Shown: piece by piece, positions 8,444-16,638 of the stretch
Numbering within the stretch: the first letter of the stretch is position 1
Layout: each line of letters opens with the position of its first letter
Assembly: GCA_947465345.1 (NCBI GenBank)
Contig: CANHZL010000005.1
Span: 1 to 38,893 of the forward strand
Origin: Opitutia bacterium
GTDB taxonomy: Bacteria; Verrucomicrobiota; Verrucomicrobiae; Opitutales; UBA953
Length of the DNA stretch: 38,893 nt
Direction: 5' to 3'
Position numbers and translations under genes: made by a program
The notes under the pieces: generated by a model
Told to the model about the DNA's origin: nothing
Seen by the model: the letters and a program-made list of their open reading frames with translations, nothing else
The model's database searches: none

Positions 8444-9127
8444 ATGAAACTGCTCACCCCCTTCCTCGCTCTCGCCGCGCTCTGCGCGTCGGTTTCTGCC
8501 GAGGACAAGTCTCTCTTCAACGGCAAGGATCTCACGGGCTGGAAAGGCCTGGATTTCTGGTCCGTCGAAGATGGCTGCATCACCGGCCGCACGACCAAGG
8601 AGAAGCCCACCAAGGGCAACACGTTCCTCGTCTGGGAAGGCGAAGTCGCCGACTTCGAGCTCACGTTCCAGTACAAGATCGTCGGCGGCAACTCCGGCGT
8701 CCAGTATCGCAGCAAGCTCGTCGACGCGAAGGGCTTCGTGATCTCCGGCTACCAAGGCGACTTCGAGGCGGGCAAGACCTTCTCGGGCATCCTCTATGAG
8801 GAGCGCGGTCGCGGTATCCTCGCCAAGCGTGGCGAGAAGGTCGTGATCAAGGAAGGCGCCGACTCCAAGAAGCCGAAGATCGAAGTCACCGGCTCGCTCG
8901 GCAAGACCGACGAGATCCAGGCCAAGATCAAGGCCGAGGCTTGGAACGAATACCGCGTCGTCGCCAAGGGCGGCCACCTCCAGCACTTCATCAACGGCGT
9001 GCAGACCGTCGACGTCACCGACGAGACGGCGGTTGGCGCCAAGAAGGGCCTGCTCGCTCTCCAGCTCCATGCCGGCCCTCCCATGGTGGTCCAGTTCAAG
9101 GATATCGTCCTCAAGGAAATCAAGTAA
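8444..9127 (+). CDS. DUF1080 protein (3-keto-disaccharide hydrolase/lyase family)
   Basis: A 227-residue exported protein with a signal peptide at 1-19 (cleaved after VSA) and one DUF1080 domain. Family hallmarks: SLFNGKDLTGWKG at the mature N-terminus, WSVEDGCITG, the F-LTFQYKI strand with GNSGVQYRS, the YQGDFEAG turn, WNEYRVVAKG and a C-terminal GLLALQLHAGPP segment. The fold is a concanavalin-like jelly roll. Members cleave glycosides whose C3 hydroxyl has been oxidised to a ketone. The export signal places the step in the periplasm. It sits 19 bp after the epimerase and 6 bp before the ThuA gene, so these three form one transcript. The C3 oxidoreductase needed to make the substrate is not in the window. 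Confidence 0.9.
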   Translation: MKLLTPFLALAALCASVSAEDKSLFNGKDLTGWKGLDFWSVEDGCITGRTTKEKPTKGNTFLVWEGEVADFELTFQYKIVGGNSGVQYRSKLVDAKGFVISGYQGDFEAGKTFSGILYEERGRGILAKRGEKVVIKEGADSKKPKIEVTGSLGKTDEIQAKIKAEAWNEYRVVAKGGHLQHFINGVQTVDVTDETAVGAKKGLLALQLHAGPPMVVQFKDIVLKEIK

Positions 9128-9133
9128 CCCGTC

Positions 9134-10111
9134 ATGAAGAAATCCTTCCTCAGCCTTCTCCTGCTCTCGGCCGCGTTCGTCTCGGCCGCGGACAAGAAGA
9201 ACGTCCTCCTCATCGCCGGCCGTCCGAGCCATGGCCCGGGCGAGCATGAGCACAACGCCGGCATCCAGCTCCTCGCGTCCGGCCTCAAGCAGTCCGCCGC
9301 CGACCTGGTCAACGTCGACGTCTCCCTCAATGGCGAATGGCCTTCCGACGAGCGCGTCGCCAAGGCCGACACGATCGTGATCTACTCCGACGGCGGAGGC
9401 GGCCACCCGGCCCTCCCGCACCTCGACCAGCTCGCCAAGAAGATGGCGGCCGGCACGGGCTTCGTCTGCCTCCACTACGCCGTCGAGCCCGCCTATGAGC
9501 GCGCCGGCTGGCTGAGCGTCGACGGCAAGCCCGTCAGTCCGGCGCCTGCGGGCCGTTCCTCCAAGGGCAAGGGCGCCCTTGAGTTCAAGGATTGGCTCGG
9601 CGGTTACTTCGAGCAGCACTGGTCCGTGAATCCGCACTGGATGGCCGACTTCAAGTCGTTGCCCGACCATCCCGTGAGCCGCGGCGTGAAGCCGTTCGGT
9701 TCCAATGATGAATGGTATTTCAACATGCGCTTCCGCGACAACATGGAAGGCGTCACGCCGCTCCTGTCCGCGATCGCTCCCCCTGAGACCATGAAGCGCG
9801 GCGAAGGCCCGCATGCCGGAAACCCCGACGTGAAGAAGATGGTCCTCGAAGACAAGAAGCCTGCGGTCGTCGCCTGGGCGGTTGAGCGCAAGGACGGCGG
9901 TCGTGGCTTCGGTTTCACTGGCGGCCATTTCCATGCTGGTTGGTCCATCGATAGCCAGCGTACCCTCGTCCTCAACGCGATCATTTGGACCGCGAAGGCT
10001 GAAGTCCCTGCCACGGGCGTGGCTACCAAGTTCTCGGAAGAAGAACTCAAGGCGAACCTAGACAAGAAGGGCCAGCGCAAGGCGCCGGCTAAGTCCGTCG
10101 AGAAGAAGTAA
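9134..10111 (+). CDS. ThuA-like domain protein, exported
   Basis: A 325-residue protein with a signal peptide at 1-18 (cleaved after VSA) and a ThuA-like (class I glutamine amidotransferase-like) domain. Visible features: VLLIAGRPSHGPGEHEHNAG near the mature N-terminus, DTIVIYSDGGGGHP, GTGFVCLHYAVEP, the conserved DHPVSRGVKPF loop, NDEWYFNMRF, and GFTGGHFHAGW with two histidines. ThuA proteins take part in trehalose and related disaccharide catabolism through 3-keto intermediates, which fits the DUF1080 gene 6 bp upstream. The final ~40 residues are Lys/Glu/Ala-rich and likely disordered. The strong terminator at 10134-10162 closes the operon. Confidence 0.88.
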   Translation: MKKSFLSLLLLSAAFVSAADKKNVLLIAGRPSHGPGEHEHNAGIQLLASGLKQSAADLVNVDVSLNGEWPSDERVAKADTIVIYSDGGGGHPALPHLDQLAKKMAAGTGFVCLHYAVEPAYERAGWLSVDGKPVSPAPAGRSSKGKGALEFKDWLGGYFEQHWSVNPHWMADFKSLPDHPVSRGVKPFGSNDEWYFNMRFRDNMEGVTPLLSAIAPPETMKRGEGPHAGNPDVKKMVLEDKKPAVVAWAVERKDGGRGFGFTGGHFHAGWSIDSQRTLVLNAIIWTAKAEVPATGVATKFSEEELKANLDKKGQRKAPAKSVEKK

Positions 10112-10133
10112 GCGGCCCTCGGGTCGTAATATC

Positions 10134-10162
10134 AGGCCGGAGGTTCGCCTCCGGCCTTTTTC
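10134..10162 (+). terminator. Rho-independent terminator of the sugar operon
   Basis: A 10-bp perfect stem (AGGCCGGAGG / CCTCCGGCCT) with a TTCG tetraloop is followed by a run of six T. It lies 22 bp after the ThuA stop codon. Confidence 0.92.
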
Positions 10163-10220
10163 GTGCCCGGAAAAGCGGCGGCCCGTTTGACCTGTGCCGA
10201 CGGACGGCAACCTTAGGGGC

Positions 10221-10916
10221 ATGTCCAAGCACTACGCGATCATCGGTGGCACTTCCGGCATCGGCCGCGCGACCGTCGCGCAACTCCAAGCCGACGGCCA
10301 TACGGTCCATGCGGCGTGTCGTTCGCCCGAGAAGCTCGCCGACCTCGAGGTCGTCGCGCAGCCGTTCGACGCCGCTGCGCCCAGTCCGCTGACGTGGCCC
10401 GAGCGACTCGACGGCTTGGTGTATTTCCCTGGCTCAATCTCGCTTAAGCCGTTCCATCGCCTGACTGCGGAGGATTTCCAACGCGACCTTCAGGTGAACT
10501 TGTTCGGTGCCATCGCCGCTTTGCAGTCTGCGCTGCCCGCACTCAAGGCATCGGGCAACGCGTCCGTCGTGCTCTTCTCCACCGTCGCCGTCGCGCAGGG
10601 CATGCCTATGCATGCGAGCATCGCCGCGGCCAAGGGGGCCGTCGAAGCGCTCGCGAAGAGCCTAGCCGCCGAGTGGGCGCCCGCCATTCGTGTCAACGTC
10701 ATCGCGCCATCGCTCACCGATACGCCGCTCGCGGGCGCGTTACTCAATTCGGACCTCAAGAAGGAAGCCGCCGCTAAGCGTCACCCCTTGCAGCAGGTCG
10801 GTCGTTCTGAAGACATCGCCACGCTCGTGGTGCATCTCCTTTCCGGGCACTCGCGTTTCATGACCGGCCAGGTCCTTCACGTGGACGGCGGCCTCTCGTC
10901 GGTACGTACGTTCTGA
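10221..10916 (+). CDS. Short-chain dehydrogenase/reductase without the usual catalytic tyrosine
   Basis: A 231-residue Rossmann protein of the classical SDR size. Seen: the cofactor loop GGTSGIG at about 8-14, NLFG near the position of the NNAG/N active-site helix, the serine in LFSTVAVAQ, and a C-terminal RFMTGQVLHVDGG strand. The YxxxK catalytic pair is altered: lysine is present in AAAKGAVE, but the residue four before it is Ile, not Tyr (MHASIAAAKGA). I recall relatives with the same HAS-x-AAAKGA stretch, so this is probably a subfamily property and not damage. Its reaction is therefore uncertain. ATG at 10221 begins directly before the Rossmann strand. It converges on the pyruvate dehydrogenase operon across a hairpin. 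Confidence 0.85.
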   Translation: MSKHYAIIGGTSGIGRATVAQLQADGHTVHAACRSPEKLADLEVVAQPFDAAAPSPLTWPERLDGLVYFPGSISLKPFHRLTAEDFQRDLQVNLFGAIAALQSALPALKASGNASVVLFSTVAVAQGMPMHASIAAAKGAVEALAKSLAAEWAPAIRVNVIAPSLTDTPLAGALLNSDLKKEAAAKRHPLQQVGRSEDIATLVVHLLSGHSRFMTGQVLHVDGGLSSVRTF

Positions 10917-10927
10917 GCGGGCACAAA

Positions 10928-10956
10928 AAACCCGGGCGCCTCGCGGGCCCGGGTTT
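10928..10956. terminator. Bidirectional terminator between SDR and pdh operon
   Basis: Stem AAACCCGGGC / GCCCGGGTTT with a 9-base loop, preceded by AAA and closed by TTT, between convergent stop codons at 10916 and 10977. It should work in both directions. Confidence 0.85.
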
Positions 10957-10976
10957 CGGAAGAGCGCTCGCTCCGC

Positions 10977-12257
10977 TCAGATCAGCATCAGCGCCGGTTC
11001 TTCGAGGAGCTGCTTGAGCGCCTGGAGGAACTGGGCGGCGTTGGCGCCGTCGACCACGCGGTGGTCGCCGGACAGGCCGATCACCATGCGGTGGCCGATG
11101 ACCAGGCGGTCCTGGGCGTCGACGACGGGCTTCTTGATGGTCGCGCCGACGGAGAGGATCGCGGCGTTAGGCACGTTGATGATGCCGAAGAAGCCGGTGA
11201 CGCCGAACATGCCGAGGTTGGTGACCGTGAAGGTCGAGCCAGACATCTCGTTCGGAGTGAGCTTCTTCGAGCGGGCTTTGCCGATGAGGGACTTCGCTTC
11301 GATGGCGATGTCCTTAAGCGTCTTGGCGTGGGCGTCGCGGATGACCGGGGTGACCAGGCCGTCTTCGAGGGCGACACCGAAGGAGAGGTGCACCGCGCCG
11401 TGAGTGCGGATGCTCGTGCCGGCCCAGGAAGCGTTGACCGCGGGGACGCGACGGAGGGCTTCGGCGGAAGCCTTCAGGATGAAGTCGTTGACCGAGAGCT
11501 TGATTGCGTCGGCACCGGTTTCGGCGAGACGCTTGTTCAGCGATTCGCGCATCGCCATGAGCGGAGCGGCGTCGACTTCGACTTCGAGATAGAAGTGGGG
11601 GACGGTGATTTTTGACTCGAGGAGTCGACGAGCGATCGTCTGGCGCATGCCGCCCACCGGGACGTCGGCGTCAGGCTGGATGCCTTTGCCGTCAGCGGGC
11701 GGAGCGACCGCGACGTTGAGCGGGCCAGAAGGAGCGGAAGCGGCCGGAGCCGAAGCGGCGGCGGCGACATCGCGACCGACGACGCGTCCACCAGGACCGG
11801 AGCCAGAGAGAGCCGCGACATTGAGCGCGGCCTTCTCGGCCATACGCTTTGCATAAGGCGAGGCCTTGGTGCGGGAAGCGTCGGACTGCGGAGTCACGGA
11901 ACCAGAGGAAGCCGGAGCGGCGGGGACGCAGCTCACTTCAGCCTTCTCGGGAATCGCCGGGATGGCGGTCTTGGGAGCCTTGGGGGCTGGCGCGGCGGCG
12001 GGCTCAGGGGCGGCTTCGCCCTTCTTGCCGATGGCGCAGATCGGTGCGCCTACGGGCAGCTGCTGGCCGGCCGGAGCGTAGATCTTGAGGATCGTACCCG
12101 GGACCGTGCAGGAAAGTTCCATCGTCGCCTTGTCGGTTTCGACTTCGGCGAGGATGTCGCCGAAGGCCACCACTTGGCCTTCCTTGATGTTCCATTTCAC
12201 CAAAGTCCCCACCGACATTGTGTCGGAGAGCTTCGGCATATCGATAATTTCAGCCAT
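10977..12257 (-). CDS. pdhC: Pyruvate dehydrogenase complex E2, dihydrolipoamide acetyltransferase
   Basis: The E2 core of the pyruvate dehydrogenase complex: it carries acetyl groups on a swinging lipoyl arm and transfers them to CoA. It has 426 residues in the standard order: one lipoyl domain (1-80) with the lipoylated Lys43 in EVETDKATM, an Ala/Pro-rich linker (85-125), a peripheral-subunit-binding domain (about 128-165, ASPYAKRMAEK...GPGGRVVGRDV), a second linker, and the catalytic acetyltransferase domain from about 195, ending with HRVVDG (His399, Asp403). It follows the E1-beta gene by 28 bp. Its leader on the mRNA is C-rich and lacks a Shine-Dalgarno sequence. No E3 (lipoamide dehydrogenase) gene is nearby, so E3 must be encoded elsewhere. 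Confidence 0.96.
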   Translation of the reverse strand: MAEIIDMPKLSDTMSVGTLVKWNIKEGQVVAFGDILAEVETDKATMELSCTVPGTILKIYAPAGQQLPVGAPICAIGKKGEAAPEPAAAPAPKAPKTAIPAIPEKAEVSCVPAAPASSGSVTPQSDASRTKASPYAKRMAEKAALNVAALSGSGPGGRVVGRDVAAAASAPAASAPSGPLNVAVAPPADGKGIQPDADVPVGGMRQTIARRLLESKITVPHFYLEVEVDAAPLMAMRESLNKRLAETGADAIKLSVNDFILKASAEALRRVPAVNASWAGTSIRTHGAVHLSFGVALEDGLVTPVIRDAHAKTLKDIAIEAKSLIGKARSKKLTPNEMSGSTFTVTNLGMFGVTGFFGIINVPNAAILSVGATIKKPVVDAQDRLVIGHRMVIGLSGDHRVVDGANAAQFLQALKQLLEEPALMLI

Positions 12258-12285
12258 CGGATTTGAAAAGTAAGAGGGGTGGGGG

Positions 12286-13263
12286 TTAGGCGAGCACTTT
12301 GAGCGCTTCGGCGACGACGCGGTCGACGCTGGGCATCTGCTGATCTTCCATGCGCTTGCAATAGATCTGCGGAGCGTCGATCGAGGACACGCGGTGGATT
12401 GGGGCGTCGAGTTCGTCGAACGCCTTCGACTGGATGAGGTAGGCTACCTGGGCATCGACGCCGCAGAAGGGCTTATTCTCTTCGACGAGCAGGGCGCGGT
12501 GCGTCTTACGGACGGAGGCGAGGATGGTCTCTTCGTCGAGTGGGCGGATGGAGCGGAGGTCGACGACCTCGACGCTGACACCGTGGTCCTTTTCAAGAAT
12601 CTCGGCGGCCTTGAGGCTCGTGATGACGGCACGGCCGTGGGCGACGATGGTGAGATCGGTACCTACGCGCTTCACGTCGGCGACGCCGAGCGGCACGATG
12701 TAGTCTTCGTCCGGCACTTCGCCTTTATCGTTATAAAGGATGGTATTCTCCATCACGTAGACCGGATCGTTGTCACGGATGGCTGCCTTGAGTAGGCCCT
12801 TGGCGTCATACGGAGTGGCTGGGCAGACGACCTTGATGCCGGGGTGGGAGGCTAGGATGGCCTCGGGCGTGTGGGAGTGAGTGGCGCCGACGTTGGTACC
12901 GCCGTTGGCCGGACCGCGGATGACGATCGGGCAGTTGATGAGTCCGCCGGACATGTAGCGGATGTTGCCAGCGTTGTTCACGATCTGGTCGAACGCGACG
13001 TACGAGAAGGACCAGAACATCAGCTCCATCACGGGACGGATGCCGAGCATCGAGGCGCCGATGCCGAGGCCGATGAAGCCGGCTTCGGAGATGGGGGTGT
13101 CGACGATGCGCTTCGGGCCAAACTCCTTGAGGAGGCCCTCGGTCACCTTGTAGGCGCCGTTGAACTGGGCGACTTCTTCGCCCATGATGACGACCTTGTC
13201 GTCGCGCTTAAGTTCTTCGCGCATCGCGGCGCGGAGCGCCTCGCGGTAGGAAATGACAGCCAT
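12286..13263 (-). CDS. pdhB: Pyruvate dehydrogenase E1 component, beta subunit
   Basis: A 325-residue E1-beta subunit of the alpha2-beta2 type. It binds thiamine diphosphate jointly with the alpha subunit and oxidatively decarboxylates pyruvate. Characteristic segments are visible: SYREALRAAMREEL at the start, VIMGEEVAQFNGAYKVTEGL, RIVDTPISEAGFIGLGIGAS, MSGGLINCPIVIRGP, THSHTPEA, HPGIKVVCPATPYDAKGLLK, and EVVDLRSIRPLD plus VEENKPFCG in the transketolase C-terminal domain. It lies between E1-alpha (21 bp upstream) and E2 (28 bp downstream), clearly one operon. No Shine-Dalgarno sequence precedes the ATG. Confidence 0.97.
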   Translation of the reverse strand: MAVISYREALRAAMREELKRDDKVVIMGEEVAQFNGAYKVTEGLLKEFGPKRIVDTPISEAGFIGLGIGASMLGIRPVMELMFWSFSYVAFDQIVNNAGNIRYMSGGLINCPIVIRGPANGGTNVGATHSHTPEAILASHPGIKVVCPATPYDAKGLLKAAIRDNDPVYVMENTILYNDKGEVPDEDYIVPLGVADVKRVGTDLTIVAHGRAVITSLKAAEILEKDHGVSVEVVDLRSIRPLDEETILASVRKTHRALLVEENKPFCGVDAQVAYLIQSKAFDELDAPIHRVSSIDAPQIYCKRMEDQQMPSVDRVVAEALKVLA

Positions 13264-13284
13264 AACAGTGTGTGCGAAGAAGGG

Positions 13285-14391
13285 TTATTCGAAGATGATG
13301 GTGCCGCGGCTCGTGGTCTTTGGCCCGCGGTTGTCCTCTTCCCAGTAGATGTGCTTGGTGATATCGGCGACGGTGGGGTCCGGCGATTCGTCGGCGAAGA
13401 TCGCGGCCTTGTCGGCCTCGGCCATCGCGGCTTCATTAATCTGCAGGGAGAGTTCGGCGGTCAGGACTTTCTCACGGAGAAGTTCCTGCTCAAAGGCGAG
13501 GACTGGGTCTTTCTTATCGCGGTACTCCTTGATCTCTTCTTTGTCGCGGTAGGTCTTGTCCGGGTCAGCCATCGAGTGGCCGAAGTAGCGGTAGGTGAAG
13601 ATCTCAAGGACCGTCGGCTTGGATTCTTCGTGGGCGCGCTTGAGGGCGAGGGCCGTCTTAGCGCGGACTTCGTAGACGTCGTGGCCGTTGATGACGTCCC
13701 AGGCCATATTGTAACCTTCGGCGCGCTTCGCGAGGCAGCCTGGGTGGGCGGTCGAGCGCTCTTGGGAGGTGCCCATCGAGTAGCCGTTGTTCTCGACGAC
13801 GAAAATCATCGGAAGGTCCCAAAGGGAGGCTAGGTTGTAGGCTTCATGGACCGCGCCTTGGTTGACGGCTCCGTCGCCCATGTAGGCGAGGCAGCTGCCC
13901 TTGAGTCCCATGTACTTGACGGCGTAAGCGAGGCCCGTGCCGAGGGGGGCTTGGCCGCCGACGATGCCGTGGCCGCCCCAATAGTTCTTATCAGGGGCGA
14001 AGTAGTGCATCGAGCCGCCCTTACCTTGGGAGCAGCCGGTGACGCGTCCGGTCAGTTCGGCCATGCATTCGTTCATACCCATCCCGACCATCAGGCCGTG
14101 GCCGTGGTCGCGGTAACCCGTGATAATATGGTCGTTTTTGCCAAGAAGGGAGATGGTCCCAGCGGCGACGGCCTCCTGGCCGACGTAAAGGTGCAGGAAG
14201 CCGCCGATCTTACCTTGCTGGTAGATACGGATACAGCGCTGCTCGAAATGGCGGATACGAGCCATTTTGGTGTAAAGGGCGATCTTCTCGGCCTTCGACA
14301 TGGACGCGTTGACCGGATCTTTGGCGTATTCCGAAGGGCCGGCAGGGCGCTTCAGGGATTCCGGGTGGGTAAGGACAGCGGGCTTGGCCAC
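13285..14391 (-). CDS. pdhA: Pyruvate dehydrogenase E1 component, alpha subunit
   Basis: A 368-residue E1-alpha subunit. The thiamine diphosphate/Mg motif runs from GDG at 172-174 to NN at 200-201, the canonical ~30-residue spacing. Other family blocks: FLHLYVGQEAVAAG near 65-78, GYRDHGHG, KGGSMHYF, GGHGIVGGQ, and the YRYFGHSMADPDKTYR loop. The first ~30 residues are a Pro/Lys-rich extension that is probably disordered. The start is GTG; it is the first gene of the pdhA-pdhB-pdhC operon and is divergent from HPr with a 141-bp shared upstream region. Confidence 0.96.
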   Translation of the reverse strand: MAKPAVLTHPESLKRPAGPSEYAKDPVNASMSKAEKIALYTKMARIRHFEQRCIRIYQQGKIGGFLHLYVGQEAVAAGTISLLGKNDHIITGYRDHGHGLMVGMGMNECMAELTGRVTGCSQGKGGSMHYFAPDKNYWGGHGIVGGQAPLGTGLAYAVKYMGLKGSCLAYMGDGAVNQGAVHEAYNLASLWDLPMIFVVENNGYSMGTSQERSTAHPGCLAKRAEGYNMAWDVINGHDVYEVRAKTALALKRAHEESKPTVLEIFTYRYFGHSMADPDKTYRDKEEIKEYRDKKDPVLAFEQELLREKVLTAELSLQINEAAMAEADKAAIFADESPDPTVADITKHIYWEEDNRGPKTTSRGTIIFE

Positions 14392-14475
14392 GGTAGTTCG
14401 TTTGGATTGATTGGAGAGGTCTGGCGGGGAAGGTCAAGCGTCCCCTCCCTTGGCCTCAATTTGCCTTGACCCGAC

Positions 14476-14522
14476 TTGCCGCCACCCTCCCTTTCCCTCT
14501 ATCCTAAGCCAGTCTCAGGATA
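14476..14522 (+). promoter_or_regulatory. Candidate promoter and inverted repeat upstream of HPr
   Basis: TTGCCG (14476-14481) and TATCCT (14500-14505) are spaced by 18 bases and could be -35/-10 elements. TATCCT is also the left arm of an inverted repeat with AGGATA (14517-14522) across 11 bases, which could be an operator or a short RNA hairpin just before the HPr start at 14533. Confidence 0.35.
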
Positions 14523-14532
14523 GACCCCTTAT

Positions 14533-14820
14533 ATGGAAGAAACCCACGAGGCTTTAGCCCGAGAATTCACCGTCCAGAACCGGATGGGCATCCACACCCG
14601 CCCAGCGGCCCAGATTGTACGTCTGGCCAACCGTTACCCGGACATCGAAATCACCGTTTCCAAGGACGAGGAGTCCGTGAACGGAAAGAGCATCATGGGG
14701 CTCATGATGCTGGCCGCCGGCCAGGGTTCGAAGCTTCGCTTCTCGGTCCGTGGTAAGGACGGAGTGACTTTGCTCGGCGAGATGGAAGCCCTCTTCGCCC
14801 GCAAGTTCGACGAATCCTGA
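14533..14820 (+). CDS. ptsH: HPr-family phosphocarrier protein
   Basis: A 95-residue HPr domain. The phosphorylatable histidine is His21 in GIHTRPAA, matching His15 of classical HPr. The regulatory serine region is VNGKSIMGLMMLAA, with Ser53 corresponding to Ser46, the site used by HPr kinase in many bacteria; both sites are therefore intact. A ~6-residue N-terminal extension precedes the domain. No enzyme I or sugar-specific PTS component is nearby, so a regulatory role (carbon control, as in HPr/Crh/NPr systems) is at least as likely as sugar transport. It is divergent from the pyruvate dehydrogenase operon and followed after 10 bp by an unknown exported protein. SixA at 3847, a family known to act on phosphohistidine carriers, is in the same region. 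Confidence 0.93.
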   Translation: MEETHEALAREFTVQNRMGIHTRPAAQIVRLANRYPDIEITVSKDEESVNGKSIMGLMMLAAGQGSKLRFSVRGKDGVTLLGEMEALFARKFDES

Positions 14821-14830
14821 ACCTTTCCCC

Positions 14831-16015
14831 GTGAACGCCTTTCTCGCCTCCCTGATGCTAATCGCCGCCGGCGAGGTGGCGCCGCCTCCGCCTGTGTCGG
14901 ATGCGGAGGTCGTCCGTTACCTTAAGGCCAACGAGCTCGTTGAATGGAATGGTGCCATGCGCCTTCACTCGGCTGGCGAGACTCGTGCGAAGATGGGACT
15001 GAGCATCCTCAAGACGAGCGGAGGCGGTGTCGCACCAGCGAACACCCCGAAGTTTGGCGGGCTCAGTGAGACGCCAGAGCAGGTCAAGGCCCGTACCCAG
15101 AAGTTGATTGACGAAGGCAATGCGCAGATTCAGCAGGCTCTACCTTCGCTGAACCGTCTGCGTGCGGCGGCCGCGTTGCGTGCGGCGGAAAAGACCAAGC
15201 CGATTAATTTCTCGGTCGAACTTGCTCCCGTCGCTTGGAGTGGGGCCGTGACGCCCGCAACCGTACGACTGCAGAAGCAGGCGCGCGACACCGGTTTCAC
15301 TAAGGTCCACCTCTTGGGTGCAATCAGCCTCCTTGGTGACGGCAAGCTCGCCCGCCCTCTGGAGATTTCCACCGCCATCCGTAATGCGTGGCCCAAGGGC
15401 GATGACGGCCTCCTCGCACCGGCGCCTGAAGACGGCTACGCTTACATCCCGGCGGTCGCCCCGGCGGTCGCTTCATTGGGTAAAGGCCTGAAGCCCCCGA
15501 CCGCGCCTAAGCAGATCGGAATCCTTTGGGCGGAATACTACGCCTTGTCCGCCGACGGAAACCGTGGGTTATTTTTCCTTCGGCTCGCCGATGCGTTTAC
15601 CATGCGCCTCATCGGTTCCGAGGTCGCCTACACCGAAGTCGGTGCGCTCGCGGCTCCGACCGGCGTGTGCGAGGTGTCCTTGCGCGACGACCGCAGCTTC
15701 GTTCCCCGTCTGGCGGAAAGCGGCGATTGGGTGCTCGGTTTCGATCGTGCAAGCCATCCGCTTGGTTCCGCTTTGCTCGCTCATCTTTCTATTACGCAGA
15801 CGAAGCTCGGCGTCGCTGCCGCGCCTTACGTCGTGATTGTGGCCGGTGGCGGACCTGCCGGCACTGAAGGCGTGCGTGCGAAGTGGCGCGCCGTCGCTGT
15901 CACTTCTCCGGCTGGAATCAGTGCTTTCCAGGTCACGAGCATCCCGAACGGTGCCGATGGCATCGAGGTCGGTCAGTTGACTCTGCAGGTCCGCGCCCCC
16001 GCCGCGACGAAGTGA
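14831..16015 (+). CDS. Unknown exported protein downstream of HPr
   Basis: 394 residues, not recognised. GTG start 10 bp after the HPr stop, so probably co-transcribed. The N-terminus is a short hydrophobic segment (MNAFLASLMLIAAGEVA) that could be a signal peptide, followed by PPPP. Residues about 50-130 are helical and Ala/Gln/Arg-rich (repeated LNRLRAAAALRAAEK); the rest looks like mixed alpha/beta with a GLLAPAPEDGYAY segment and a C-terminal part rich in beta strands. No catalytic motif is evident. It converges on peptide deformylase with no spacing: the stop codons are adjacent at 16015/16016. It could be a lineage-specific envelope protein; I cannot assign a function. Confidence 0.75.
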   Translation: MNAFLASLMLIAAGEVAPPPPVSDAEVVRYLKANELVEWNGAMRLHSAGETRAKMGLSILKTSGGGVAPANTPKFGGLSETPEQVKARTQKLIDEGNAQIQQALPSLNRLRAAAALRAAEKTKPINFSVELAPVAWSGAVTPATVRLQKQARDTGFTKVHLLGAISLLGDGKLARPLEISTAIRNAWPKGDDGLLAPAPEDGYAYIPAVAPAVASLGKGLKPPTAPKQIGILWAEYYALSADGNRGLFFLRLADAFTMRLIGSEVAYTEVGALAAPTGVCEVSLRDDRSFVPRLAESGDWVLGFDRASHPLGSALLAHLSITQTKLGVAAAPYVVIVAGGGPAGTEGVRAKWRAVAVTSPAGISAFQVTSIPNGADGIEVGQLTLQVRAPAATK

Positions 16016-16594
16016 TCAGGCTTTCTTACGGGCAGCCTTCATTTCCGTCGTCGTCGTCCGCTTGAGTTTCTTCACTTTGGCAGCGGTGAGTAGCTGATGT
16101 GGTCGGGTCATGCGGTCGATGAATAGGACGCCTTGGCAATGGTCGTGCTCGTGCTGTACGCAGCGGGCGAGTAGGCCGGCGCATTCAAGGATGTGCGGAG
16201 CGCCATCGGCGTCACGGTAGCGGACAATCGCGTGTTCGACGCGTTCGACGTCGCCGGTGATGCCGGGGAAGGAAAGGCATCCTTCGGTGTAGGTGTCAGG
16301 TTCGCCTGCCGGCACGGTCACCGTCGCATTGGCGAGGAGCATCGGCATGATTTCTTCGGGCTGGCGGGCCTTGCCGTCCAGCACCGGGAGGAAGTCTTCG
16401 TCGTGCACATTCATGACGAAGAGTTGAAGGGACAGGCCGACTTGCGGGGCCGCCAGGCCGATACCCTTGGCTGCCTTCATCGCGCTCAGCATCGCGTCGC
16501 CGAGAGAGCGGAGCGCAGGCCCGAACTCCTTCACGGGGTCACCCTTGGCCCGAAGGATCGGGTCGCCGTAGGGGCGGATGGTGAATTCGGCCAT
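16016..16594 (-). CDS. def: Peptide deformylase
   Basis: Removes the formyl group from the initiator methionine of new proteins. 192 residues with all three motifs: GIGLAAPQ at 44-51, EGCLS at 104-108 (metal ligand Cys106), and QHEHDH at 147-152 (metal ligands His148 and His152, catalytic Glu149). The C-terminus is a Lys/Arg-rich tail (TAAKVKKLKR...) that could touch the ribosome, as the C-terminal helix of E. coli PDF does. The methionyl-tRNA formyltransferase gene, a common neighbour, is absent. A regulator gene on the same strand lies 44 bp upstream. Confidence 0.96.
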   Translation of the reverse strand: MAEFTIRPYGDPILRAKGDPVKEFGPALRSLGDAMLSAMKAAKGIGLAAPQVGLSLQLFVMNVHDEDFLPVLDGKARQPEEIMPMLLANATVTVPAGEPDTYTEGCLSFPGITGDVERVEHAIVRYRDADGAPHILECAGLLARCVQHEHDHCQGVLFIDRMTRPHQLLTAAKVKKLKRTTTTEMKAARKKA

Positions 16595-16638
16595 AGCTTC
16601 TGGTTACCTTTTCGCGGCGTCCGGGGAAGCGAAATCGC

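Noticed and set aside
8378..9934. A 518-codon minus-strand open frame across the DUF1080 and ThuA genes
   Set aside because: It is antisense to two recognisable genes with signal peptides, has an Asp/Glu/Leu/Gly/Arg-heavy composition typical of GC-rich shadow frames and no domain.
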